A stretch of DNA of 30,913 nt from JBFLVQ01 sp040758525. Lineage in GTDB: Bacteria > Acidobacteriota > Blastocatellia > Chloracidobacteriales > JADJPF01. Position 1 is the first letter of the stretch, and each line of letters starts with the position of its first letter. Position numbers and translations under genes: made by a program. This document shows, in pieces, positions 24,110 through 30,913 of this stretch. The notes below the pieces were generated by a model. It was not told the origin of the DNA. It ran no database searches and was given only the letters and a program-made list of their open reading frames with translations. The DNA is taken from positions 1 through 30,913 of the forward strand of contig JBFLVQ010000033.1 in assembly GCA_040758525.1 (NCBI GenBank), in the 5' to 3' direction.

Positions 24110-25018
24110 ATGGAACAAACATACAATGATTTTCAGCTAAAATTGCTTACAGACAATGAGGGGCTGGCATCTTTCCAATCTGCATTCACCCATCAGCCTT
24201 TAGTTGCTCTCGATATTGAGACCTCACACTGGTGGGATAAGACAGCAGAAAAACTTTCTCTTATACAGCTTGCCTTGCCGCGCCAAGAGAATATAGAGGT
24301 CTGGGTGATAGACTGTTTTGCTACACTTGAACTACGCCCTGTGCAAGAATTACTGATGAATAACAATGTGCGCAAGGTTATTCACAATGCCAGTTTTGAT
24401 GTCACAAAATTACGGCGGTTGGCTAATATACTAGTAGAAAATGTTCACGACACCATGCTTGCTGCCCGCCGCGCCGGTGAGCGTAGCTGTTCACTGGCGG
24501 CACTGGCAGCCCGCCACCTAGGTATACAGCTTGACAAACGTTGGCAACGTTCCGATTGGTCGCGCCGACCACTTGATCCTGCACAACTTGAATATGCCGC
24601 TCAGGATGCAGTAACGACACTGTTACTCTATCAGAAACAGATCCAGATGGGTCTTAATGGTGAATATACACGACGTGGTCGTCATACCTATCATGAAGAA
24701 CAACCACAACTGACCATTTTTGAACAGCCCATACGTCTACAATGTGTCACTGCGCCTGCTAACGAGGCAGCCGCGGCTGTACTAATACAGATTGTTGCGC
24801 AGTTTCCCGGCCGCTATACACCACAGGCGCTTGCTAACTGTCTGGGTCGTGAACGAGGAGGATTGGCCGGTTGGATTGTAGATCAAGCACTCTCTAAAGA
24901 GACGATCATAGAATACCAAGAGGCATTGACCTTGGTGGTGGAATTGATCACAGCAGGACGACTTATCGATCGTGGTCGCCGCCTCTCAGTTGGTACAAAT
25001 GTAATCAGTCACATTTAG
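24110..25018 (+). CDS. Ribonuclease D-like 3'-5' exonuclease
   Basis: 302 residues from the ATG at 24110, chosen because AGGAAGG lies six bases before it; the frame is open to a TTG at 24083. The DEDDy exonuclease core is intact: LDIET (D35, E37), HNASFDVTKL with its aspartate, and YAAQDAV with the tyrosine and last aspartate. RNase D trims the 3' ends of tRNA and other RNAs. In place of the usual HRDC domains, the last ~95 residues (AAAVLIQIVAQFPGRYTPQA, then LANCLGRERGGLAGW and LITAGRLIDRGRRLSVG) look like an RQC-type winged helix of RecQ helicases, tentatively. It converges with the DUF885 gene, overlapping by 14 bases. Stop TAG. Confidence 0.85.
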   Translation: MEQTYNDFQLKLLTDNEGLASFQSAFTHQPLVALDIETSHWWDKTAEKLSLIQLALPRQENIEVWVIDCFATLELRPVQELLMNNNVRKVIHNASFDVTKLRRLANILVENVHDTMLAARRAGERSCSLAALAARHLGIQLDKRWQRSDWSRRPLDPAQLEYAAQDAVTTLLLYQKQIQMGLNGEYTRRGRHTYHEEQPQLTIFEQPIRLQCVTAPANEAAAAVLIQIVAQFPGRYTPQALANCLGRERGGLAGWIVDQALSKETIIEYQEALTLVVELITAGRLIDRGRRLSVGTNVISHI

Positions 25019-26840
25019 AAATCAATGGATCGGCACTAGGATTAACATTCGCCTGTAATAACTGCCTAACTTTAGGAACAGGAATAGGACCGTAGAGCAA
25101 CACCGTGTCATGGTAGCGACAGAGGCTGAATTTATTGCCCAAACGGCGTTGCTGATCACGCCTGAGTGCCATCCATTCACGCCATCCGGCTAGATAAGTG
25201 TTGAGTTGCACATAGTCTAGCTGCGCACGTTGTAATTTACCTTCAGCTTCTGGGCGCTCTTGGAAAGCATCCCGTATCATTAAGGTGATCGCCTCTTCAC
25301 CACTCATTCCGGTAGTATGTAGACGAATATCTATAATCGAGTTGGCATAAAGTCGTAGCAACGCTTTCAAAGCAGTAAGCCGCATTTTGGTGGCATCGCC
25401 GCCATTAAGACCAACCTCCTCCATCATATGCTCGGCATAGACGGCCCATCCTTCTATGTATGGAGTATTACCATAAATGACACGTAATAGTCGTCGCCAT
25501 GGCGGGGTAATACGATTGGCATATTCACCCTGTACACAGTGGCCTGGCAGCGCCTCGTGTATAGTAAGCTGAAGCATTTTATACTTGTTGTATTCACGTA
25601 ACCGGCCCTCGACCTTCTCATCTGACCACTCCTTAGGAATTGGTGTCACCCAATAGAAAGTGGCAAGTTTAGGCTCAAGGGCAGGGGCAAAGACGGCGCC
25701 TGCAATACCATAACTAGCGCGCATAAATTCTGGTGTAGGAATAATACGCAAATTGGAATAATCGATCATTGAGAGCAGCTTCTTTTCACGTATAAACCTG
25801 GTAATTTCGCTGGCATCTCGCTGTGCCTGCTCAACCAGTTCATCACGATTGGTATGCTCACTGCCAATACGTACCAATACTTCTCCTACCACTTCGTTCA
25901 GGTAATTGACCGCATTGGCACGATCATGTTTATGATCAGGGAACCATTTGTCATGTAATGGCGCTGCCAAACGTAGCATATCAGCACGGGTCTGGCGCAT
26001 ACCCTCTTCGGCGACACGCAACATATCTGTAGGTGAGAAGGAGACCTGTAGGTAGTAACGCCATTTGGCATCAAAACGAGCCGTTCCCATACGCCAATCA
26101 AACTCTTCACGTTTTGGTAACTCTTCACGGATAAAGGTGTCAAAGCGTGTCAGGGCAGCAAGTGCGGCGGGCTGTGCCTGTTGATAACGAACCGCGGCTG
26201 GTGTACCTTGCACAAACTCTGCGCCTAACCCTTTTACCAATCCAATCACTCCATCATTGGCTTCCAGTGCAACTTTGCGATAGATCTCATTGGAAGCTTG
26301 TAGATTAGTGATTGCTTGACTTATATAAGCAGGCAGTTTTTCCAGACGCGCAGTAAGATGTTCGGCACGTCGCTCGCGGTCAGCATATTCCAGAGTAATA
26401 TTGGAAAAGAGGGCTGCACCTAAATTCTCAACATAAAGCTGGGGTTTACGGCGGTAGAACTGTTCATCATCAATGCTGAAGAGCGCTAGTGCAACGGCAT
26501 TCTCAAGCAGTTCATAATCGACCTGTGTTTGTGTATCTAAACGATTTTTCGCGATCCTGTGTAGACGACGGCGAAAACCTTCATAATAGGCTCGCTGCCG
26601 CGCAATCTCAGTAGGTGAGAAGTCATCTAATAGCTCATCGAAGAGAATCTGTTTGCCATTAGCATCAGTGCGCTCATGTAGACCCACTTGTGTTGCTCCT
26701 GTAGGCGAGAAACTAAGTGTGGTGAAGACAAATTCCTCAGCAAGTTGAGAGAACTGTTCTTTCATGGGCGGCTCGGCTCCTCTCACATAACTTGTTGTGA
26801 TCAATAAGATGAGGATCATCATAACTGTCTTTATATACAT
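25005..26840 (-). CDS. DUF885 protein, probably exported peptidase-like
   Basis: 611 residues from the ATG at 26840. I prefer this start because GGAGTAGGG precedes it and it gives a signal peptide (MYIKTVMMILILLITTSYVR then GAEPP); the frame is open 19 codons further. The mature protein carries the DUF885 signature HEALPGHCVQGEYANR about residue 450, an HExxxGH metal-binding motif, and EGWAVYAEHMMEE shortly after, both typical. DUF885 proteins are predicted zinc-dependent peptidases; few have been characterised. Export to the periplasm is inferred from the signal peptide. The 3' end overlaps the convergent exonuclease gene. Confidence 0.88.
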   Translation of the reverse strand: MYIKTVMMILILLITTSYVRGAEPPMKEQFSQLAEEFVFTTLSFSPTGATQVGLHERTDANGKQILFDELLDDFSPTEIARQRAYYEGFRRRLHRIAKNRLDTQTQVDYELLENAVALALFSIDDEQFYRRKPQLYVENLGAALFSNITLEYADRERRAEHLTARLEKLPAYISQAITNLQASNEIYRKVALEANDGVIGLVKGLGAEFVQGTPAAVRYQQAQPAALAALTRFDTFIREELPKREEFDWRMGTARFDAKWRYYLQVSFSPTDMLRVAEEGMRQTRADMLRLAAPLHDKWFPDHKHDRANAVNYLNEVVGEVLVRIGSEHTNRDELVEQAQRDASEITRFIREKKLLSMIDYSNLRIIPTPEFMRASYGIAGAVFAPALEPKLATFYWVTPIPKEWSDEKVEGRLREYNKYKMLQLTIHEALPGHCVQGEYANRITPPWRRLLRVIYGNTPYIEGWAVYAEHMMEEVGLNGGDATKMRLTALKALLRLYANSIIDIRLHTTGMSGEEAITLMIRDAFQERPEAEGKLQRAQLDYVQLNTYLAGWREWMALRRDQQRRLGNKFSLCRYHDTVLLYGPIPVPKVRQLLQANVNPSADPLISKCD

Positions 26841-27125
26841 AATCCCTACTCCAATGTTAATTGCACAAATTATAATCCAGCGCTCCTTACACAGCAAAAG
26901 AGTGGTGCAGAAAGGTACTGGTTTAGCAGGAACTTAGCATGCCCAATCAGTGCTTGTAGCGGTTACCATCAGGGCGATCGCTGCCAAAAACCGCTTGTCT
27001 CGGCACATCCCTTAGTGCATCATATAGATAATTATTATAGGCGGGATTTAAATCTGTTAGATTAGATAAATGGCAATAAAGTGTGGTCATAAATAGCGCA
27101 CGGCAGTGGCCCTGGAACGGTATTT

Positions 27126-27473
27126 ATGGAAGAGTGGCAAGAGTTGGACGAAATTGAGCGGGCACTTCTGCTGAAACTGAAGAAGCTAACCCAACGTGGC
27201 GAGCTGTTTTGGCATTTTGCAGGTGACACTAATAAGATTTGTGTCGCATTCTACCGTGATACTCGCTTGAAATTATTCTCTAAAAAACTCGAATTCACCG
27301 ACCATGATGGCGATACAATTGTACTGGACGCTCTGATATCTGAAGGGCTCACCAATGAGTTTGAACAGCTTGTGCAGACCGCGCGTAAATCGGCCGGACA
27401 GTATCCTACTTGTGAGATCAAAGCAGCCACAAAAAATGCTCTTGACCTCTATTACAGGCTACTGCAAGACTAG
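27126..27473 (+). CDS. Hypothetical protein (115 aa)
   Basis: A 115-residue acidic soluble protein I do not recognise. It opens with a helix (EEWQELDEIERALLLKLKKL), continues with a beta-rich central part (GELFWHFAGDTNKICVAFYR) and ends in helices (ALDLYYRLLQD). There is no signal peptide and no metal or nucleotide motif. Ribosome site is weak. It lies 56 bases or more before the PP2C gene on the same strand and may share its transcript. Stop codon is TAG. Confidence 0.6.
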   Translation: MEEWQELDEIERALLLKLKKLTQRGELFWHFAGDTNKICVAFYRDTRLKLFSKKLEFTDHDGDTIVLDALISEGLTNEFEQLVQTARKSAGQYPTCEIKAATKNALDLYYRLLQD

Positions 27474-27589
27474 CAGATTAGGCTAATGTCGTACGCAAAT
27501 CAGCAAGTCATTGATATTTTAATTTCAGATTGGTGCAAAAGATGAGCCCGAAAAATCACCGGCGTGGATCAACCAGTGAAAGGAAGACC

Positions 27590-28534
27590 ATGAAGAAGCC
27601 ATCCGGCGAAGTCAGACTAACCGCTTACGGTTGTACCGATGTCGGCATGGTGCGAACAAACAATGAGGATAACTTTCTTCTTGCCGATCTTTCCTCGGGC
27701 GCTAGCCTGGCAGGTGAAGAGATCAATAATCAGCGTATCAGTAAACGTGGTAGTCTACTAGTAGTCTCTGATGGCATGGGAGGCGCACAGGCAGGTGAGG
27801 TGGCGTCTGCAATGGCCGTAGAAACATTACGTAATGAACTGCTGAAATCGGCGGCTTCACGTTCGGCAAGTGATCAATTGACCAAAGCTGTACAGCGTGC
27901 CAACTATATTATTTGGCGTGAGGGTCAGGCAAATACTGCTAAGGCCGGTATGGGGGCAACTCTTACTGCTGCACTGGTACGCGATACTAAAGCATTTATT
28001 GCTGAAGTTGGCGATAGCCGGGCCTATCTGATCCGTTCTAGCTCCATTATACAGGTCACTACGGATCAGTCGCTGGTCGAACTGCTTATCTTGGCAGGTG
28101 AGATCTCACGTGAAGAAGCTGAACATGCGCCTATCAAGAATGTGATACTACAGGCAATCGGTACCCAGCCGGAAGTGAAAGTAGCCCTTACCTCGATTGA
28201 ACTACGCCGTGGTGATTATCTGTTACTCTGCTCTGATGGTCTCTCAAACAAAGTTACAGAGGCGGAAATGCTTAAATTTACGCTTAAGGCAAGTAGTATT
28301 GAGATGGCCTGTAAACAACTGGTCGAGCTAGCCAAGCGGCGTGGCGGCGAAGATAATATCACTGTAATTATTGCTCAAGTTGATGGCGATGGGCTGACTC
28401 CACAACTTGAGGATGCAGAATTTCATAATTCAATCCAGCTACTAGCCTCTTTCTATCCTACCGAAGAGGATGATAACAAAAGCGCTACTACCCAATCTCT
28501 TAGCGATCCTACTAGTTCAGGAATGCATGGTTGA
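27590..28534 (+). CDS. PP2C-type serine/threonine phosphatase
   Basis: 314 residues from the ATG at 27590, preceded by AGGAAG; starts at 27542 (ATG) and 27530 (TTG) are in frame. All PP2C motifs are seen: GMVRTNNEDNFL (E26, D27), VVSDGMGGAQAGEVAS (D61), ATLTAALV, EVGDSRAYLI, the SLVELLILAGEIS flap, LLCSDGLSNKV and GGEDNITVI. These enzymes use Mn2+/Mg2+ to dephosphorylate Ser/Thr and commonly oppose Hanks-type kinases; no kinase is present in this window. The last 45 residues are a polar tail without a membrane segment, so the protein is cytoplasmic. Confidence 0.92.
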   Translation: MKKPSGEVRLTAYGCTDVGMVRTNNEDNFLLADLSSGASLAGEEINNQRISKRGSLLVVSDGMGGAQAGEVASAMAVETLRNELLKSAASRSASDQLTKAVQRANYIIWREGQANTAKAGMGATLTAALVRDTKAFIAEVGDSRAYLIRSSSIIQVTTDQSLVELLILAGEISREEAEHAPIKNVILQAIGTQPEVKVALTSIELRRGDYLLLCSDGLSNKVTEAEMLKFTLKASSIEMACKQLVELAKRRGGEDNITVIIAQVDGDGLTPQLEDAEFHNSIQLLASFYPTEEDDNKSATTQSLSDPTSSGMHG

Positions 28535-28594
28535 ATAATAATTTAACCTGTTTGGGATTTGTCTATTGCGTTGCAGCAAGTTTAAAATTAGAAG

Positions 28595-28673
28595 CCGCTC
28601 CTACTGAGAAGGCCGTGACTATGCATAGGTCGGGATTTACGGTCAAAACTCACGTCCTTCTCAACAGGAGCGG
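28595..28673. repeat. Long imperfect inverted repeat between convergent genes
   Basis: CCGCTCCTACTGAGAAGGCC (from 28595, continuing to GTG at 28617) is complementary to CACGTCCTTCTCAACAGGAG (from 28651, continuing to CGG at 28673): 23 positions with three mismatches, around a 33-base spacer. It lies between the convergent PP2C and SprT genes. It may end both transcripts, or be a dispersed REP-type element; a T tract is lacking. Confidence 0.6.
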
Positions 28674-28740
28674 GATTCGCATCTATTATCGGCGTAGCAA
28701 GATAGATTGTTGCTTAATGCCTAACGGCTTTTCTCGCCCC

Positions 28741-29298
28741 TTAATCTGCCGTCTCTAGCTCATAATGCAACAAAGAGAGGGGCACATAATATTTCCGCTT
28801 GTCTTCCGCCAGTACAGTAGCATTGCGCCGTATACGTAGAATTATCCCACGCATTAACTCTTCTCTAAATGGGAAGCGAACACGTGCACCAACGGAAAAC
28901 TCCTGCTCAGTAATTGGTGCTGGTCCATAACGTAAGGTATGACGCATTTCAGTATGGCCAAATTTTTCGAAAGCAAGCTGACAAAATTCTTCTGAATGAT
29001 CATTAGGTCGGTGCTTAAGCCATAAATAGACATGCACCATCTCGTGCTCAAGAACACGGCGTACGATTGTTTCACGATCCATACAGATTAAACCAGCAAC
29101 CTGTACAGGAAATTCACGTACTCGCTCCAATAGTAGTGGCACAGAGAGTTTTATACAGGCTGTACGCTGTCCTATGATCGGCTCGTAGAAGATACCGGCA
29201 GCACGTACCATACGCTTTGACCAATAAATGGGAATCTTCGGCAACTCGCTCTTAAATGCCTGCCGATTGATCTCGTCATAGAGGGCATCAAGCTCCAT
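28741..29298 (-). CDS. SprT-like zinc protein
   Basis: 185 residues. The SprT/Wss1-like zinc site is clear: HEMVH in RRVLEHEMVHVYLWLKHRP followed by DHSEEF with the third histidine, and the N-terminal part (LYDEINRQAFKSELPKIPIY) is the usual lead of the family. The C-terminal part (FSVGARVRFPFREELMRGII) looks like a small beta barrel in place of the zinc ribbon seen in other SprT proteins. The eukaryotic relatives cut DNA-protein crosslinks; the role of the bacterial ones is unproven. No strong ribosome site. Converges with PP2C. Confidence 0.8.
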   Translation of the reverse strand: MELDALYDEINRQAFKSELPKIPIYWSKRMVRAAGIFYEPIIGQRTACIKLSVPLLLERVREFPVQVAGLICMDRETIVRRVLEHEMVHVYLWLKHRPNDHSEEFCQLAFEKFGHTEMRHTLRYGPAPITEQEFSVGARVRFPFREELMRGIILRIRRNATVLAEDKRKYYVPLSLLHYELETAD

Positions 29299-29489
29299 AT
29301 ATAGGGTTCCGCCTAGAGCAATGTTTGTGTCGGATTGGTATTAATTGGGTCTTTGAAGCTTACGCTCCTAGATCTCCTACGTCAAGCTTGAAATTATTTA
29401 TTTTCATTATCTTGACAGGCTCGACTATCAATCTGGAATCCGATTTGCACATCAATAGTTCAAATTCGATTAAGGAGAACAAGCAAATT

Positions 29490-29747
29490 ATGAGTACCCT
29501 AGGCTTGATTCTTTTCGGACTGGTCGTTGGTATTATCGCTAAACTTCTCATGCCTGGACGAGATCCTGGCGGCTTTATTATCACTATCCTGCTTGGTATT
29601 GCTGGCTCTTTTTTAGGGAGCTTTATCGGACACGCGTTAGGTTTTTATGGTCCAAACGAAAGTGCGGGTTGGATAATGTCGATCTTAGGAGCAATTGCTC
29701 TATTGGCACTCTATCGATTACTATTCGCACGTCGTCGTGTTCTCTAA
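29490..29747 (+). CDS. GlsB/YeaQ/YmgE-family membrane protein
   Basis: 85 residues with three membrane segments: LGLILFGLVVGIIAKLLMPG at 4-23, GGFIITILLGIAGSFLGSFI at 27-46 and AGWIMSILGAIALLALYRLL at 59-78. The AKLLMPGRDPGGF loop is the family hallmark. The ATG at 29490 is chosen over more distant frames because everything before it is non-conserved; AAGGAG lies 12 bases upstream. These small inner-membrane proteins are stress-associated and named transglycosylase-associated for historical reasons, without enzyme activity. A TTGACA at 29412 may be part of its promoter. Confidence 0.88.
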   Translation: MSTLGLILFGLVVGIIAKLLMPGRDPGGFIITILLGIAGSFLGSFIGHALGFYGPNESAGWIMSILGAIALLALYRLLFARRRVL

Positions 29748-29795
29748 CCAGAGCATAGCAAGGATTGGGTAGCGACAATAGCGCGATTAAGCCTT

Positions 29796-29829
29796 ATTGC
29801 AGAATTGGGCAGGAGTCCAATTCTGCAAT
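29796..29829 (+). terminator. Stem-loop after the GlsB-type gene
   Basis: TTGCAGAATTGG (29797-29808) and CCAATTCTGCAA (29817-29828) form a perfect 12-base stem, extended by one more A-T pair, around GCAGGAGT. It begins 50 bases after the stop. No strong T tract follows, so termination efficiency is uncertain. Confidence 0.6.
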
Positions 29830-29880
29830 TGTACTATCCCAGCAAGTCAATTAGAATATCTGGGGTAGAAAAGCAAGTCT

Positions 29881-30867
29881 ATGTCAACCACTACACGAAC
29901 AAATCGGTCTAGTGAGCCAGTTAGCACAGGCGCTCGTGTCTGGATCGCGATCGGGCTGATCCTGATGCTAGCAGGTGTAGGTATTGTTCTAGCAGCCTTC
30001 TGGTATGTAGAACAACGTCGTGCTTCATTAAAACCGACTTCTTCTCTAATGACTCACTCTGATAGCTCTACACTGGTTGCCGTGAATCCAACCACACTCC
30101 GCCTTAAGGAGTTGAATCGAGAAGAACTACTACGGCTTGTCCCTGCTTATGCGCTCAATGGTATAAAGTCAGAGATGGGTGAAGGCCAGCCCGACGATCT
30201 ACGTGTTATAGATCATGGTGATGATCAATATCTAGTCTTGCTTAGCTCACAGTTAGGCAAAGAAGAGGCGATTCAACGCCAGCTCTCTGTCTTCAAACTT
30301 GATGGCAACCACTTTGCAGATATTACTAAACAGGTGCTGCCCAGTGAATTTTCTGAGGGACGTATGGGGGATGAACTTGTCAAAGTTAATTTCATCGACC
30401 ACAGCTATGATCTGGAGATTACTAGCCCAATCGGACGCTACGGTACAGATCTGATCGAAGAGTGTTTTGGTTGTGAACATGCCTACTTTATTCAGGAGTT
30501 AAATTGGTGTGGATCAGAGTACCAAATGGGAATGAAGCAGTGGCGTAATGATCCCTACACTGCTTTCTATTTAGTTGCCCAGGCACTAGCCAATAAAAGT
30601 CTCGCTGAAGATCAAAGCACGATTATCGATCCGGCATTAGCAGCAGATATCACACAAGGCTTTGAACGAGCGCCAGGGCAACGCTGGAGTGTGCAGAATC
30701 TTACTAGCCAAAATCCTCGCGAGCTACAAACACTCGATACGATATCCTATTTCCTTACTAATGGCACAAATGGGATCAAAATCACGGTAACCAAGCAAGA
30801 GGGCAACTGGCGAGTCAGTGCCATTGATCGTAGCGATAGTGAAAAAGCAACCAGTAACGAGCCATAG
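29881..30867 (+). CDS. Membrane-anchored hypothetical protein
   Basis: 328 residues. A polar N-terminus of 18 residues is followed by one membrane helix at about 19-42 (VWIAIGLILMLAGVGIVLAA), then a long soluble part rich in acidic residues, so it is probably a single-pass protein with its bulk outside the cytoplasm. The soluble part has a cysteine pair, EECFGCEHAYF about 197-207, and no motif I recognise. The final region (GIKITVTKQEGNWRVSAID) resembles the small alpha-beta domains found in exported proteins with unknown ligands. Ribosome site is weak (GGGG at 14 bases). It ends with TAG near the right edge of the window. Confidence 0.7.
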   Translation: MSTTTRTNRSSEPVSTGARVWIAIGLILMLAGVGIVLAAFWYVEQRRASLKPTSSLMTHSDSSTLVAVNPTTLRLKELNREELLRLVPAYALNGIKSEMGEGQPDDLRVIDHGDDQYLVLLSSQLGKEEAIQRQLSVFKLDGNHFADITKQVLPSEFSEGRMGDELVKVNFIDHSYDLEITSPIGRYGTDLIEECFGCEHAYFIQELNWCGSEYQMGMKQWRNDPYTAFYLVAQALANKSLAEDQSTIIDPALAADITQGFERAPGQRWSVQNLTSQNPRELQTLDTISYFLTNGTNGIKITVTKQEGNWRVSAIDRSDSEKATSNEP

Positions 30868-30913
30868 TTAAGGGATCATTTCACCCGAAGGATTACAGGT
30901 CATCTCGATCACA

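Noticed and set aside
28531..28758. Plus-strand frame of 75 codons after the PP2C gene
   Set aside because: It crosses the long inverted repeat and the end of the SprT gene and looks non-coding.

Overview
The window is a bacterial chromosome segment of moderate to low GC. Four kinds of gene sit together: a polyhydroxybutyrate/butyrate-type thiolase and 3-hydroxyacyl-CoA dehydrogenase pair, a DUF885 lipo- or exported peptidase-like protein, VIT/VWA proteins with a MerR-type regulator, and DUF2281/DUF5678 plus retropepsin-like pairs. This combination is what I would expect from an Acidobacteriota (Blastocatellia-like) or similar soil/thermal-mat lineage. That placement is an inference from gene content; no rRNA or classical marker is present.

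Left part (1-11.2 kb) is accessory and visibly eroding. It opens with a minus-strand polymorphic toxin and its probable immunity gene (211-2318); the toxin's 5' end is thrown out of frame by one base. Next is a tight plus-strand trio of macro-domain, HD-domain and dual-specificity-phosphatase proteins (3403-5128), then a PhyH-type dioxygenase and a tRNA gene whose cloverleaf places CUA in the anticodon (an amber-reading tRNA). These are followed by an unrecognised 181-residue protein, tatD, a zinc-ribbon protein, a truncated SWIM zinc-finger gene, a retropepsin gene cut by an internal TAA beside its DUF2281/DUF5678 partner, and a deletion fusion joining the start of a type I methylase (HsdM) to the end of a YgjP-type metallopeptidase.

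Middle part (11.2-17.8 kb) looks like ordinary chromosome: tRNA-Ala(GGC), a minus-strand run of thiolase, 3-hydroxybutyryl-CoA dehydrogenase, zinc-ribbon TPR protein and amidohydrolase/deaminase, then a plus-strand DHH/NrnA-like phosphoesterase and tRNA-Val(UAC).

The most striking part is 17.9-24.0 kb: two VIT-VWA proteins flanking a MerR-type regulator. Their first ~1.95 kb are virtually identical in DNA while their tails have diverged strongly, which points to very recent homogenisation of an older duplication. The 5' end of the second copy is embedded in the 3' end of the regulator gene, a near-perfect palindrome overlaps the likely promoter of the first gene, and a strong terminator closes the unit.

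Right part (24.1-30.9 kb) holds a RibonucleaseD-like exonuclease, a DUF885 protein, a small unknown protein, a PP2C phosphatase, a SprT-like protein, a small GlsB-type membrane protein and a membrane-anchored unknown protein. All positions and residue numbers were read by eye from the sequence; family assignments rest on recognised motifs, not on database searches.
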